Shown: positions 17,670 through 26,735, counted from the first letter of the stretch. The stretch: DNA of 27,020 bases from Erwinia_E haradaeae_C (GCF_900698995.1 NZ_LR217736.1:1-27020), one strand, 5' to 3'. The notes: generated by a model not told the origin, from the sequence alone. Numbers and translations are program-made.

Positions 17670-18824
17670 TTATATATTTTGTTTTATCGATAAACATGAA
17701 ATTGAATGACCAAGATAGGGGTCCCAGTCCTTCCATACAGGTTGTAGACCAGATAACCGAAGTACTTTTGCCATCTCTTTCGGAGAACGGTTATCATGTG
17801 GAAGAAATTGCTCTAATTCTGATTGATTATTAGTATAACCTCCTGGTTGAGTTTTAGATCCAGCACTAATGTTATTCACCACAATTGGAATTGTGTGATC
17901 ACGGAAGTATGGTGATTCTCTGGTTGATAGGGAGATCTCAACTTCTGGTACTAAAAGACGAAATGCGCACATAACTTGAAGAAGCTCAGCTTCACCCATT
18001 GTAGATGAAGAGTCTAAGACGCTACCAGTAAAGGGTCGTAATCGAGGAAATGATAAAGAGTAACGGCTTTTCCAGTAAGTTTTACGAAGATAGAGCAAGT
18101 GTTTAGCTAGTATATAACAATCTGTTCGCCAATCATCTGACAACCCTATTAGTATTCCTAAACCTATCTTATCTACCCCAGAACGAGCTAGACGATCTGG
18201 AGTTTCTAGTCGCCATAAAAAATCTTGTTTTTTACCGTAGAGGTGATGATGACTATAAGTTTGTGTATGGTATGTTTCTTGATATACTAAAACACCATCT
18301 AAACCAAGCGCTATCAACTCTTCGTAATCTTCTTGCAGCATTGGTTGAACTTCCATTATCAAAGAACTGCAATATTTTCTAATTAATGGCACATAACGCC
18401 GAAAGTACTCTATACCTACTTTAGCTTGGTGTTCACCTGTAACCAGTAGAAGATGATTAATTCCTTGAGCATGAATAGCTTCGCATTCTCTAATGATTTC
18501 CTGTCTACCAAGAATTTTGCGCCGTATGCGATTTTTCATTGAAAATCCACAATAAGTACAATCATTAGAACAAAGATTAGATAAATACAGTGGTAAATAA
18601 AAAGTGACAGTATTTCCAAAACGCTGTCTAGTAATTGTGTAAGCTCGTTGGGCGATAGATTCTAAATAATGAACACCTGTTGGTGATAATAGCGCCATCA
18701 TTTCCTGTAAGCCAAGATTTTCCAGCATTAGCGCTCGTTCTACATCTTGTACAGTTTGCTTGTGTATACGTGAACTGATTACATCCCATTGTATTTCTTT
18801 TAGCTTTTTAGAAAAGGTCTCCAT
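17670..18824 (-). CDS. thiH: 2-iminoacetate (dehydroglycine) synthase ThiH
   Basis: A radical SAM tyrosine lyase that splits tyrosine to dehydroglycine and p-cresol, feeding ThiG. The [4Fe-4S] motif is C85, C89 and C92 in NLCSNDCTYCGF. TFYLPLYLSN, LLLVTGEHQ, EVQPMLQEDYEEL, YQETYH and the C-terminal SAGSKTQPGGY are characteristic. At 384 residues it is slightly longer than E. coli ThiH. Its ATG at 18824 overlaps the end of thiG by 17 bp and has a strong GGGAGG ahead of it, indicating translational coupling. The use of ThiH rather than glycine oxidase ThiO is typical of enterobacteria with oxygen-limited thiamine synthesis. Confidence 0.97.
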   Translation of the reverse strand: METFSKKLKEIQWDVISSRIHKQTVQDVERALMLENLGLQEMMALLSPTGVHYLESIAQRAYTITRQRFGNTVTFYLPLYLSNLCSNDCTYCGFSMKNRIRRKILGRQEIIRECEAIHAQGINHLLLVTGEHQAKVGIEYFRRYVPLIRKYCSSLIMEVQPMLQEDYEELIALGLDGVLVYQETYHTQTYSHHHLYGKKQDFLWRLETPDRLARSGVDKIGLGILIGLSDDWRTDCYILAKHLLYLRKTYWKSRYSLSFPRLRPFTGSVLDSSSTMGEAELLQVMCAFRLLVPEVEISLSTRESPYFRDHTIPIVVNNISAGSKTQPGGYTNNQSELEQFLPHDNRSPKEMAKVLRLSGLQPVWKDWDPYLGHSISCLSIKQNI

Positions 18825-19614
18825 TACATCGTCCTCCCGATGTTGACAGAGAACTCAAAAAACTGGTTAGTGGACTTGTAGGTCTCGCCTGGAAATAGCG
18901 TGACGCTAAACCTGCTTTTCTAGATAACTCACCAGCTTCTGTCGCTAATCGAAAAGCATTAGCCATGGCAACAGGATCTCTTGATACGGCAATTGCAGTA
19001 TTTACAAGAATTGCATCTGCGCCTAATTCCAGAGCCTCTAATGCTTGACTTGGGCTACCAATGCCAGCATCAATTATAACTGGTACTTGAGCTTGCTCAA
19101 TAATAATTTGTAAGAAATCACGGGTCTTTAGACCTTGATTAGATCCTATCGGTGACCCTAGAGGCATTACTGCTGAACAACCTACCTCAGTAAGATGTCG
19201 GCATAAAACGGGATCAGCACTGCAATAAGGTAAAACTATAAACCCCTCTTTTACCAGTCGCTCTGCCGCTTTTAGAGTCTCTATTGGATCAGGTAATAGA
19301 TACTGAATGTCTGGATGAATTTCAAGTTTAATCCAGTTTGTCTGTAATGCCTCTCGTGCTACTCTAGCTGCAAATAAGGCTTCTTCAGCAGTTTTTACAC
19401 CTGATGTATTTGGTAGTAAGCGGACGCCAGCTTTTAGAAGTCCTTGTAGTAAAGCATCATTACTATTATCATGTATATCTACTCGACGCATAGCTAAGGT
19501 AACTAGTTCGCTTCCTGATACAGAAATAGCCTCTAGCATTAATTCGGTGCTACTAAATTTACCTGTTCCGGTGAATAATCGAGATCGAAATGAAATACCA
19601 GCAATAGTGAGCAT
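18808..19614 (-). CDS. thiG: Thiazole synthase ThiG
   Basis: ThiG forms the thiazole phosphate ring from deoxyxylulose 5-phosphate, dehydroglycine and ThiS thiocarboxylate. The active-site lysine is K96 in NWIKLEIHPD; FTGTGKF, LLPNTSG, LPYCSADPVLC, MPLGSPIGSNQG, VIIDAGIGSPSQA and GADAILVNTAIA are all present. It has 268 residues, about 12 more than E. coli ThiG, mainly a C-terminal extension after PTSPLTSFL made in part by the overlap with thiH. The ATG at 19614 is preceded by GGAGG inside the last codons of thiS, with only 3 bp between the genes. ThiG and ThiH form a complex in E. coli. Confidence 0.97.
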   Translation of the reverse strand: MLTIAGISFRSRLFTGTGKFSSTELMLEAISVSGSELVTLAMRRVDIHDNSNDALLQGLLKAGVRLLPNTSGVKTAEEALFAARVAREALQTNWIKLEIHPDIQYLLPDPIETLKAAERLVKEGFIVLPYCSADPVLCRHLTEVGCSAVMPLGSPIGSNQGLKTRDFLQIIIEQAQVPVIIDAGIGSPSQALEALELGADAILVNTAIAVSRDPVAMANAFRLATEAGELSRKAGLASRYFQARPTSPLTSFLSSLSTSGGRCNGDLF

Positions 19615-19617
19615 AAC

Positions 19618-19824
19618 TCAACCTCCAGCGATCGCTTGGAACAAAAGAATATCATCACCGTCTTTTATTTGATAATCCGGCCAATTTTGTTTTGGAATCA
19701 CAGTTTGATTTAGTGCGAGTGCCATTCCAGCGCTACTCTTATAAAATTGGCTCGAGAGAAACTCTGTGATGGAAAGCGAATTTTGAAGCTCCAGAGAATG
19801 GTTGTTAAAGGTAATCTTGATCAC
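19618..19824 (-). CDS. thiS: Sulfur-carrier protein ThiS
   Basis: A ubiquitin-like carrier whose C-terminal Gly-Gly is adenylated by ThiF and turned into a thiocarboxylate, the sulfur source for the thiazole. The C-terminus reads DGDDILLFQAIAGG, the hallmark of the family. I start at the GTG at 19824 (68 residues, family size, MIKITFNNHS) because AGGAG lies 6 nt upstream; a longer reading from 19893 would add 23 residues unlike any ThiS and overlap the end of thiF. The gene sits 44 bp after thiF and 3 bp before thiG. Confidence 0.93.
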   Translation of the reverse strand: MIKITFNNHSLELQNSLSITEFLSSQFYKSSAGMALALNQTVIPKQNWPDYQIKDGDDILLFQAIAGG

Positions 19825-19868
19825 ATTGGTCTCCTTGAGTATCGGAAAACTAGTATAGTGTTTGTGTT

Positions 19869-20615
19869 TTAACTCACTGAGCATATTTGGCAATGAGTAT
19901 TCCGACTAAGACGCAAGGTTCGCCATTTTAATAACACTCCATCAAAGAGATGTAGTTTTCCGGTAGATGACGTTGATATACCACATAGAAGTTTGATAGC
20001 CTCTAATGCCTGTAAACTACCCATTACCCCTACTAATGGACCTAGTACTCCGGAATTACGACAATTATATTGTTTTTCTTGTTTTGATGGAAACAAACAA
20101 GCATAACAACCGTACTTCCAAGGAGGAGAAATGACTAATATCTGACCATTAAAACCTATTGCGCTGGCACTAATTAATGGCTTATTAAACTGGATACAGG
20201 CAGCATTAATAGCATGACGGGTCATCATGTTATCACTACAGTCCAGAACTAAATCTGCGTCTGAAACTGATTGCTTTAGCCATGTCCCCTCTAACTTATG
20301 TGGTAACGATATATAGAGAAGATTAGGGTTAAGCGCAGTTAGGCTTTGCGTTGCTATCTCTGCTTTTAACTGACCGATTTCGCTTGTTTTATAGAGAATT
20401 TGACGCTGTAAATTAGAAATCTGTAACAGATCATAATCAGCTAAAATTAATGTACCTACACCAGCCGCTGCTAAATATAAAGCCGCTGGTGAACCTAATC
20501 CTCCAAGGCCACATAATAAAACCGTGGCATACTTCAGTTTTTCTTGTCCTTCAGTGTTCACCTCACCTAATAATAATTGCCTGCTATAGCGTAAAAAATC
20601 CTGATCGTTAAGCAT
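19869..20615 (-). CDS. thiF: ThiS adenylyltransferase ThiF
   Basis: An E1-like enzyme that adenylates the ThiS C-terminus and relays sulfur. The nucleotide-binding motif GLGGLGSP lies at residues 36-43; SNLQRQILY, DCSDNMMTRHAIN and VGVMGSLQALEAIKLL are typical. Zinc ligands are seen as CYAC and C242/C245 (HCQIC). The cysteine in NCRNSGV corresponds to the E. coli sulfur-transfer C184. The 248 residues match the family. MoeB is a close relative, but the position beside thiS, thiG and thiH settles the call. AGAGGG lies close to the ATG (3-nt gap). About 0.78 kb of gene-free DNA separates it from thiC. Confidence 0.95.
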   Translation of the reverse strand: MLNDQDFLRYSRQLLLGEVNTEGQEKLKYATVLLCGLGGLGSPAALYLAAAGVGTLILADYDLLQISNLQRQILYKTSEIGQLKAEIATQSLTALNPNLLYISLPHKLEGTWLKQSVSDADLVLDCSDNMMTRHAINAACIQFNKPLISASAIGFNGQILVISPPWKYGCYACLFPSKQEKQYNCRNSGVLGPLVGVMGSLQALEAIKLLCGISTSSTGKLHLFDGVLLKWRTLRLSRNTHCQICSVS

Positions 20616-21399
20616 GAGCCCTCTGAAATTGCCAATAAAGTATAATATTTTAGATATCGTTTTGCATTATTTGTCCATCTCTCATAACATTTTACTTCAC
20701 TTTTTAGAATAAGGATCTATTATTACAGGTGCCTTATTAATGCTATAAAACCTTACAGATCAGCTGATACCTTATTCGTTATGTAAAAAATATAACTATA
20801 GGTAAAGCTGTTAAGACTCTTGATCAATGCTCGTATTAAGATGATTTTTATTATAGATGCCAATATATAAGGTAATCTATCGCTTTAGATAGCAAGAATT
20901 ATTTAGTATATTGTCTATGACTATTAGGATTTTAATGTGAACCTGTTTTTAAATATTATATTAATATATCGGAGATCTCTATATCTAAATTGGTTAGTTA
21001 TTGAGTATGTCGCAGCAGACAATATGACTATAAAAATATAAAGAAATAAACTTTTGAGGTCCTTTATATATTATATAATATATAAAGGCATGAATCATTA
21101 TATATTAAGGCATGCGCTAATATTGCATAATGTCAATTCATATTATAATAATGTGGAATATCATGAACTGAATAAATGAATATTTCTCATATCATGCTAA
21201 TAATATCACTTCCTTGATATAGAATATTAAATAATATAAAAATCTCTTTTATGTCTCTGTATTAGTGCATTATGCAACGTATAGAAATAGATAGATTTTT
21301 GTATATAAAACATTTAGGAGTTATGTAATTCTATTATTCTAAATGTGATAATATCACTTCTATATTAACTAGCTTAAAAAATTTAATTATTTAACATCA
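20616..21399. other. thiC-thiF gap where thiE normally lies
   Basis: In E. coli-type clusters thiE occupies this position between thiC and thiF. Here about 780 bp, slightly more than a thiE gene, holds no readable frame. I could not recognise ThiE motifs on the minus strand. It contains a 28-bp perfect palindrome (21061-21088), a short symmetrical GTGATA-A-TATCAC (about 21345-21357), and ATGACTATTAGGATT (about 20915), which faintly resembles the hairpin repeat family. thiF-thiS-thiG-thiH may need its own promoter here. Confidence 0.6.
21061..21088. repeat. Perfect 28-bp palindrome
   Basis: CCTTTATATATTAT is followed directly by its exact reverse complement. There is no loop, so it is more likely a cruciform or protein-binding site, or a product of palindrome growth, than an efficient terminator. 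The sequence AAGGCATG at its right edge is repeated about 22 bp later. Confidence 0.8.
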
Positions 21400-23217
21400 T
21401 TAATTCATATAGTCACGGATCTCTTGGGAGATACTCATAGAGCAAAACTTTGGACCGCACATAGAACAGAAGTGCGCGCTTTTACCAGATTCTTTTGGAA
21501 GTGTTTCATCATGATAGGCACGTGCAGTAATAGGATCTATCGCTAAATTAAATTGATCCTCCCAACGAAACTCAAAGCGTGCTTTTGACATGGCATTATC
21601 ACGAATTTGTGCACCAGCGTGCCCTTTAGCGAGATCAGCCGCATGAGCAGCAATCTTATAGGTAATAAGTCCTTGTTTAACATCTTCTTTATTTGGTAAG
21701 CCAAGATGTTCTTTTGGAGTTACATAACATAACATGGCACAACCAAACCAGCCAATTATCGCAGCACCAATACCAGAAGTAAAGTGATCGTAGCCTGGAG
21801 CAATATCAGTAGTTAAAGGACCTAAGGTATAAAATGGTGCGTCATGGCAATGATCAATTTGTTCGGTTATATTTTTTTGAATCATATTCATTGGGACATG
21901 ACCTGGACCTTCAATCATAACCTGCACATCATATTCCCAGGCAATTTTAGTTAACTCCCCCAAGGTATAAAGCTCAGCAAATTGCGCTTTATCATTGGCA
22001 TCGTGTACTGAACCAGGACGTAAACCATCCCCCAGAGAAAGCGATACATCATAAGATGCACATAATTCGCAAATATCTCGAAAGTGTTTATAAAGAAAAT
22101 TCTCTTGATTATGTGTCAGGCACCATTTAGCCATAATTGATCCACCTCGCGAAACGATACCAGTTAAACGCTGAGCGGTCAGGGGAATGTATCGCAAGAG
22201 AACACCAGCGTGAATAGTAAAGTAATCTACTCCTTGTTGTGCTTGCTCTAGCAATGTATTACGAAATATCTCCCAGCTCAAGTTTTCTGCTATGCCATGG
22301 ACTTTTTCTAATGCCTGATAAATAGGTACAGTGCCAATAGGAACCGGACTATTTCTTAGAATCCATTCACGAGTTTGATGAATGTAACGACCTGTAGATA
22401 AATCCATAACAGTATCGGCTCCCCAGCGAGTAGCCCATACTAATTTTTCTACTTCCTCCTCAATCGAGGAAGTTAACGCAGAATTACCAATATTAGCATT
22501 GATTTTCACTAAAAAGTTACGACCGATAATCATCGGCTCTAACTCAGGGTGATTAATATTTGCAGGGATAATAGCGCGTCCAGCCGACACTTCTCTGCGA
22601 ATAAATTCTGCAGTAATATTTTTAGGTATTGCTGAGCCAGAAGGTTTTTCAGGATGTTGTAATGTTAGAGGATCACCGTTCATTTGGCTATTCGACATGT
22701 TCTCACGTAATGCGATAAATTCCATTTCAGGAGTAATTAATCCCGCACGGGCATAATGTAACTGAGTAACACGACGGTATTTTTTTGCACGACGAGGATG
22801 ATGCAACGTTGTAAAGCGCATATTTTTCATTTCTAACATGTCATCTTGCGCTTTTCTCTCACTCGAAGTCAGTTCAGTGACATATTCACTGTCTTGACGA
22901 TTATCAATCCAATTCGAGCGCAGCCGATGAATACCAGAACTTAGATCTATGGCTATTTCTGGATCTCCATAAGGACCAGAGGTATCATATACTAGAACTG
23001 GTGCGTTCTCTTCGTAGGTGATATTCTTATCTTTTCCTCGGATCGGACTAGGACTGAGGTGTATTTCACGCATAGGTACTCGTACGTTGCTTGAGCAAGC
23101 ACTTTTTAGATAAACTCTCGTAGAATTAGGGAAAGTGCTACTTGTTATAGATTCTATGAAAGTTTTCGCTTTCTTACGGTTTTCACGACGCGAGCTAAAA
23201 TTTTGTGATGATAACAT
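21400..23217 (-). CDS. thiC: Phosphomethylpyrimidine synthase ThiC
   Basis: A non-canonical radical SAM enzyme that rearranges 5-aminoimidazole ribotide to HMP-P. The C-terminal [4Fe-4S] motif is C585, C588 and C593 (counted from the upstream ATG) in FCSMCGPKFC. Also seen are MREIHLSPSP, PVLVYDTSGPYGDP, REWILRNSPVPIGTVPIYQALEK, DYFTIHAGVLL, SRGGSIMAKWC, LSLGDGLRPGS, MIEGPGHVPMN, TDIAPGYDHFTSGIGAA and KARFEFRWEDQFNLA. About 605 residues compared with some 630 in E. coli, the loss lying mostly in the N-terminal region. Two consecutive ATG codons (23220, 23217) start the frame; the second is better spaced (7 nt) from AGGA. It heads the minus-strand thi genes. A candidate promoter is TTGAAG, 16 bp, CATAAT (23377-23350). 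Confidence 0.97.
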   Translation of the reverse strand: MLSSQNFSSRRENRKKAKTFIESITSSTFPNSTRVYLKSACSSNVRVPMREIHLSPSPIRGKDKNITYEENAPVLVYDTSGPYGDPEIAIDLSSGIHRLRSNWIDNRQDSEYVTELTSSERKAQDDMLEMKNMRFTTLHHPRRAKKYRRVTQLHYARAGLITPEMEFIALRENMSNSQMNGDPLTLQHPEKPSGSAIPKNITAEFIRREVSAGRAIIPANINHPELEPMIIGRNFLVKINANIGNSALTSSIEEEVEKLVWATRWGADTVMDLSTGRYIHQTREWILRNSPVPIGTVPIYQALEKVHGIAENLSWEIFRNTLLEQAQQGVDYFTIHAGVLLRYIPLTAQRLTGIVSRGGSIMAKWCLTHNQENFLYKHFRDICELCASYDVSLSLGDGLRPGSVHDANDKAQFAELYTLGELTKIAWEYDVQVMIEGPGHVPMNMIQKNITEQIDHCHDAPFYTLGPLTTDIAPGYDHFTSGIGAAIIGWFGCAMLCYVTPKEHLGLPNKEDVKQGLITYKIAAHAADLAKGHAGAQIRDNAMSKARFEFRWEDQFNLAIDPITARAYHDETLPKESGKSAHFCSMCGPKFCSMSISQEIRDYMN

Positions 23218-23220
23218 CAT

Positions 23221-25528
23221 CAGTTCCTCAAAAAAAATTATAGGAAGTGCTTCTTATATATAAAGTAAAATTATCTCATATTAGATATAATTAGATTTAT
23301 TGATCACGTGAGCATACTCTCCATCTTTTATTCTTTTTATGACATCAATATTATGTTAGTTTTTATATCTTCTTCAAAATTTCTGTGATAAGAGTAAGTG
23401 GTGACTGAGAATAAAAAGGTTATCTATATGTAAAAAATTTAATGTTAGAGGTCAATACTTTAGATTCTGTATACTTAGTGATATAAAAATTTTACACAAA
23501 ATAAGTAATATCTTCTTGTTGACATTGATATGCATACCTACGTATTACACTGAAATTAATTTAATATAATGCAATTATATTTGGTATAGTGCAATGATGT
23601 TATAAAATAGTAAATTTTATTTTGATGGAAAATGTTCTTAATTGTATGTTATACTTTAAATTATTTTTAAATTTTTATTTAGAAAAATATTTCTTGAGAG
23701 TTTCATTATTATTCGGGGTTTTTTTAAATTATTTTATGATCAAGTAGAGATTATGAATTATGTGTCAATCAATAATACAAATATTTTTAGATTTTATCAG
23801 TTTAATGTATTAAGGCTGATAAAGAGTTTTTAAAAAACACCACTGTTATTGTATACTGTACTCAGCATTTAAGATAAATTATTCTTAATATTATTTTATT
23901 TGCAGAAAGATAATTTATACCTTTAAATTAATAATTTAGAGTCTTTCTGTTAATATTCTGTTTTTTGATGGGATTTTTTTGACATCACTAAAAGTGTTTT
24001 GTAGATTATTGATATTTGGAAATAAATATTTATAGTATATAATAAATAAATATAAATTTTAATCCAGATGTGGAATATATGTTTTTATTGCTTTTGCGCT
24101 ATATATAATCTCAGTGTGATGTTTTTTTTGTTAAAAGGTAAGTCCAATTACTCTGAAAATCTTGAGAATAAATTGTGCAGAAAGATATAAAATCTTTCTT
24201 TATGAGATACTTTATATCTCGATCTGAATAAAAATCTATTGACAAAACCTAAATCACTGATTTAGATCAAGTAGAGTGTAACCAAAACATAATTGTTAGT
24301 TAAGGCTAATAAATAAAAATAAATTTTACTTTATCTATTGAGCGTCAAATATTTATCAGCTTATACTATCGAAGGTAAATCTATAGTTTTTTTGCGTTTT
24401 TTGGAAACAAGTCGTTTAATTATTTATCTGGATAGAAGTTTAATTGCTAATAACATATTTTTATTGCCACATTGATAAAAAAATATTATTTTGCTATAAA
24501 TAAACAATTATTATAATATGATTATATAAATTTATATTGTTATTGTATGTAAATAATTTAATTTAATTTGATGGTATTTAGAAAAAATATTTTATATGTA
24601 GACATAGTGATGCATAATAACAAACAAAATCAATCCTGTATCTTAATGTAAGTGATTGAATAAATTATGTATCTGATGTTTTATGTTTTAATGAAAAAAT
24701 TTTTGAATATTTTTTTAAATAACCTATTAATAACAAGAGGCTTTAGATTTTATTTTCTGCGGTTTAAGTTTGTTACTTACATGGACAATATTAACTTAGG
24801 TGTCCACAGATCTCTTGCAGGCTAACTACTAAAGCACTAATATAAAATATAATATAGTAAAATTATATTTTTCCCGTAGATAATCTAGAGAAAATTATTT
24901 TTAATATAAACATATGATTTATCGGATGATTTACGTTATAATTATAAAAATAGGTTTTAATAGGTTAATTTTAAATAGATTATCTGTCTTTCTGTATCAG
25001 CACGATAAATTAATGATCTATGTTGAGTCAAAAGAAAGAAAAGAAATTTTAGCTTAATGTATTAAAACAAGAAAAAGAATTATATAGTTTATTATTTTGT
25101 AGCTAAAACATATATAATTGGCATAAAATTACGTTAATATATATTTTAAATATAATTTAGTGGCTATCCAGGAAGTTACTCTGAGAAAATAAGCCACCAA
25201 GATGAGAAAAAATCATGTTATCACCATGAAAATTAAAATCTTTACCAGAAATATACTGGATTAGTTGAATAAATAAAAATTTTGGGTGACTATATAGTAG
25301 TTTCCTTCATAATATTTAATTAATGCTTAATACAGTCACAGCGATAGAACAGCTCGCTGATCCGCTTTTAAACTAAATTCTGCCAAAATAGAAAGTTTGT
25401 CATTAACCATATGATAGAGTTTCAACTAGTTTATGAAGACTATACGGATAAATTCTGCTGTACAGGACGCTTCCCTATAGTGAGCAGGTGCCGGGAGAAA
25501 GAGAAATAAAATTCTCATTTTCCCAAAC
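23221..25528. other. 2.3-kb gene-free region between thiC and the replicon
   Basis: No readable gene. In IncFII plasmids copB/repA2 would lie near the right part, but I see no CopB-like frame. No complete TPP riboswitch is seen upstream of thiC; isolated minus-strand CTGAGA (24109-24114) and ATCTGGATT (24061-24069) are discussed as a finding. Small hairpins occur at 24179-24199 (AGAAAGAT/ATCTTTCT), 24204-24220 (GAGATA/TATCTC) and 24249-24265. A TTGACA (24239-24244) with TTAGAT 17 bp on has no gene behind it. The last 200 bp before the copy-control hairpin are less AT-rich and presumably hold the repA promoter. Confidence 0.5.
24249..24265. repeat. Short palindrome CTAAATCA-C-TGATTTAG
   Basis: A perfect 8-bp inverted repeat with a 1-bp centre that overlaps the spacer and -10 of a consensus-like TTGACA promoter (24239-24267). 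This is the layout of a repressor operator, but no downstream gene is present. Confidence 0.4.
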
Positions 25529-25586
25529 GCAAAGAACCTGGATAGGGTGATCTCGGCAGACTTCACTATCAGGGCTTTACGAGTCG
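25529..25586 (+). promoter_or_regulatory. Copy-control hairpin (CopT-like) upstream of repA
   Basis: The segment runs GCAAAGAACCTGGATA, a loop with TCGGCAGACTTCAC, then TATCAGGGCTTTACG. It pairs as a bulged stem like the main CopT/CopA stem of IncFII plasmid R1, where the loop carries TTTGGCGAG and the flanks read AAAACCCCGATA ... The same order (hairpin, short leader frame, repA) holds here. By family knowledge the hairpin binds an antisense RNA that blocks leader translation and so RepA synthesis. Bulges in the stem are a feature of functional CopT hairpins. Confidence 0.65.
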
Positions 25587-25615
25587 TTCAAGAACGTATT
25601 CAAGAAGGATACTGG
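25529..25615 (-). ncRNA. Putative CopA/Inc-type antisense RNA
   Basis: Read on the minus strand, the repA-leader hairpin has the loop GTCTGCCGAGATC, comparable to CTCGCCAAAG in R1 CopA, and the stem is followed by GGTTCTTT. An RNA from here would match the IncFII copy-number control scheme. TTGAAT and TTGAAC motifs upstream on the minus strand could be -35 elements, but no good -10 was found, so the 5' end is uncertain and expression is inferred. Confidence 0.4.
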
Positions 25616-25619
25616 CCGA

Positions 25620-25694
25620 ATGAACGCTAGCAATCAAGTGTTTAATCACACTTCCACTATTAGTTCTGCCATAAGTGCAGGGAGTGGTGGATAA
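25620..25694 (+). CDS. Tap-like leader peptide of repA
   Basis: A 24-codon frame, ATG AAC GCT to TAA, encodes MNASNQVFNHTSTISSAISA followed by GSGG. AGAAGGA lies 10 nt upstream. It overlaps the start region of repA in another frame, as the 24-codon tap of R1 does; R1 Tap also has an SAG motif just before its end. By analogy, ribosomes translating this frame would terminate and restart on repA, and the antisense RNA would act by stopping this translation. The peptide sequence itself need not matter. Confidence 0.65.
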   Translation: MNASNQVFNHTSTISSAISAGSGG

Positions 25695-26583
25695 TTTAAG
25701 TTTCTTTACTGCCTCTCAGGCTAAACCTCGGATGTCCAAAGCGCATTGTTATGTTAACAATCCATATCCATGTTATCGTCCACCAAAAGAAAATGTAAAG
25801 CCTCCTCGCATAATTTGTGCGATACGCAAGGCAGCTCGTACGAACGCTCCTTCAAAACACCCAATTTGGCGGGTAGCGCCTCGTTATCATCCTATTACTC
25901 ACTCAGTACTGAATAATCAGCGGGCGATGAATTCGCATCGTGCCCGTGCAATTGATGCTATCATTGAATGTTTAGCAGCGCATGTAAATATTGTGACTGG
26001 AAAGGTTCATATGTCTTTAGCGCAAATTTCTGATGCATGTGGTTTAACGACTTATAACACAGCGGGTAAACCATGCTACAGCCGTACAAGTCGTGCTATT
26101 AATGAGCATCTTGAGGCTATTGGCGCTATTTTTTGTGACCGCATATGGGACAAGACGACTGGCTCTTATATTCCAAATATGATATGGGTTACTAAATTAT
26201 TTTTTGTTTTAATTGATTATGAGTATGGTAAATACCTATCTGCACAAAAACAGCAATTGTCCTGGGAGAATCAAAAGTTACGAAAAGTAGGAGAAGGACC
26301 GATTACCCTAACTGAAGCACGTCGCCGGGCTAAGACAGAGCATATTCGAAGAGCGTTTGAGTTTCGAACTCAGAAATTAGCATGGGGTAAGCAATATCGC
26401 CGCGCTAAAAAACTTGAAGCCATGGACGAGAGGAAAGCTAGAGGGAGTATTCTTAAAGATCTAGTAAAAATTTACCGAGTAGAAGAGCTTGGTGCAATGG
26501 GGTATATCGAGTTAAACCGGATGATTACATATCGCTATCATGCAATGTGCAAGCTTGCGAGTAACACCCCAGGGACTGGATAA
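25675..26583 (+). CDS. repA: IncFII-family replication initiator RepA
   Basis: The initiator binds oriR, generally in cis, and recruits host replication proteins. The protein resembles IncFII_repA members: YVNNPYPCYRPP (as VKNPNPVFTPRE in R1), the RARAIDAIIECLAAHVNIVTGKV block, a helix-turn-helix-like LAQISDACGLTT with YSRTSRAINEHLEAIGAIF, GSYIPNMIWVT, then a basic C-terminal half. Aphid symbiont plasmids (Buchnera RepA1) belong to the same family. The start is uncertain: GTG codons at 25675, 25684 and 25687 and ATG 25732 are in frame. GTG 25687 (MDNLSFF) lies 8 nt inside the Tap-like stop and suits translational coupling. About 302 residues from the first GTG; the frame is intact and clearly richer in GC than surrounding DNA. 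Confidence 0.93.
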   Translation: MQGVVDNLSFFTASQAKPRMSKAHCYVNNPYPCYRPPKENVKPPRIICAIRKAARTNAPSKHPIWRVAPRYHPITHSVLNNQRAMNSHRARAIDAIIECLAAHVNIVTGKVHMSLAQISDACGLTTYNTAGKPCYSRTSRAINEHLEAIGAIFCDRIWDKTTGSYIPNMIWVTKLFFVLIDYEYGKYLSAQKQQLSWENQKLRKVGEGPITLTEARRRAKTEHIRRAFEFRTQKLAWGKQYRRAKKLEAMDERKARGSILKDLVKIYRVEELGAMGYIELNRMITYRYHAMCKLASNTPGTG

Positions 26584-26604
26584 TCTATAAATGTAAAAAA
26601 TTTA

Positions 26605-26630
26605 TACGCTAAATGCGTAGGGTTTTTTTT
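26605..26630 (+). terminator. Rho-independent terminator of repA
   Basis: TACGC, loop TAAAT, GCGTA, then GGG and eight T. It lies 21 nt after the repA stop. The stem is short but followed by a clear U-run. In IncFII plasmids termination just after repA (in the CIS element) is thought to load RepA onto oriR in cis, so this position is meaningful. Confidence 0.75.
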
Positions 26631-26735
26631 GCCCTTAATCATGCCACTGTTAAATTTTTAATCTATTTTTTTTAATTTTTTTTCTTTTCACACTAAATAG
26701 GTTTAAAGACCATTTTTTTATAGAAGAATTTTGAC

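Noticed and set aside
21345..21357. Third CRP-like site GTGATA-A-TATCAC
   Set aside because: The half-site spacing is one base too short for CRP and the right half reads TCACT.
24061..24114. Possible TPP riboswitch (CTGAGA and ATCTGGATT on the minus strand)
   Set aside because: The first-stem sequence and GCGNAGGGA segment are missing, the spacing is long, and it is about 840 nt from thiC; not called as a feature.
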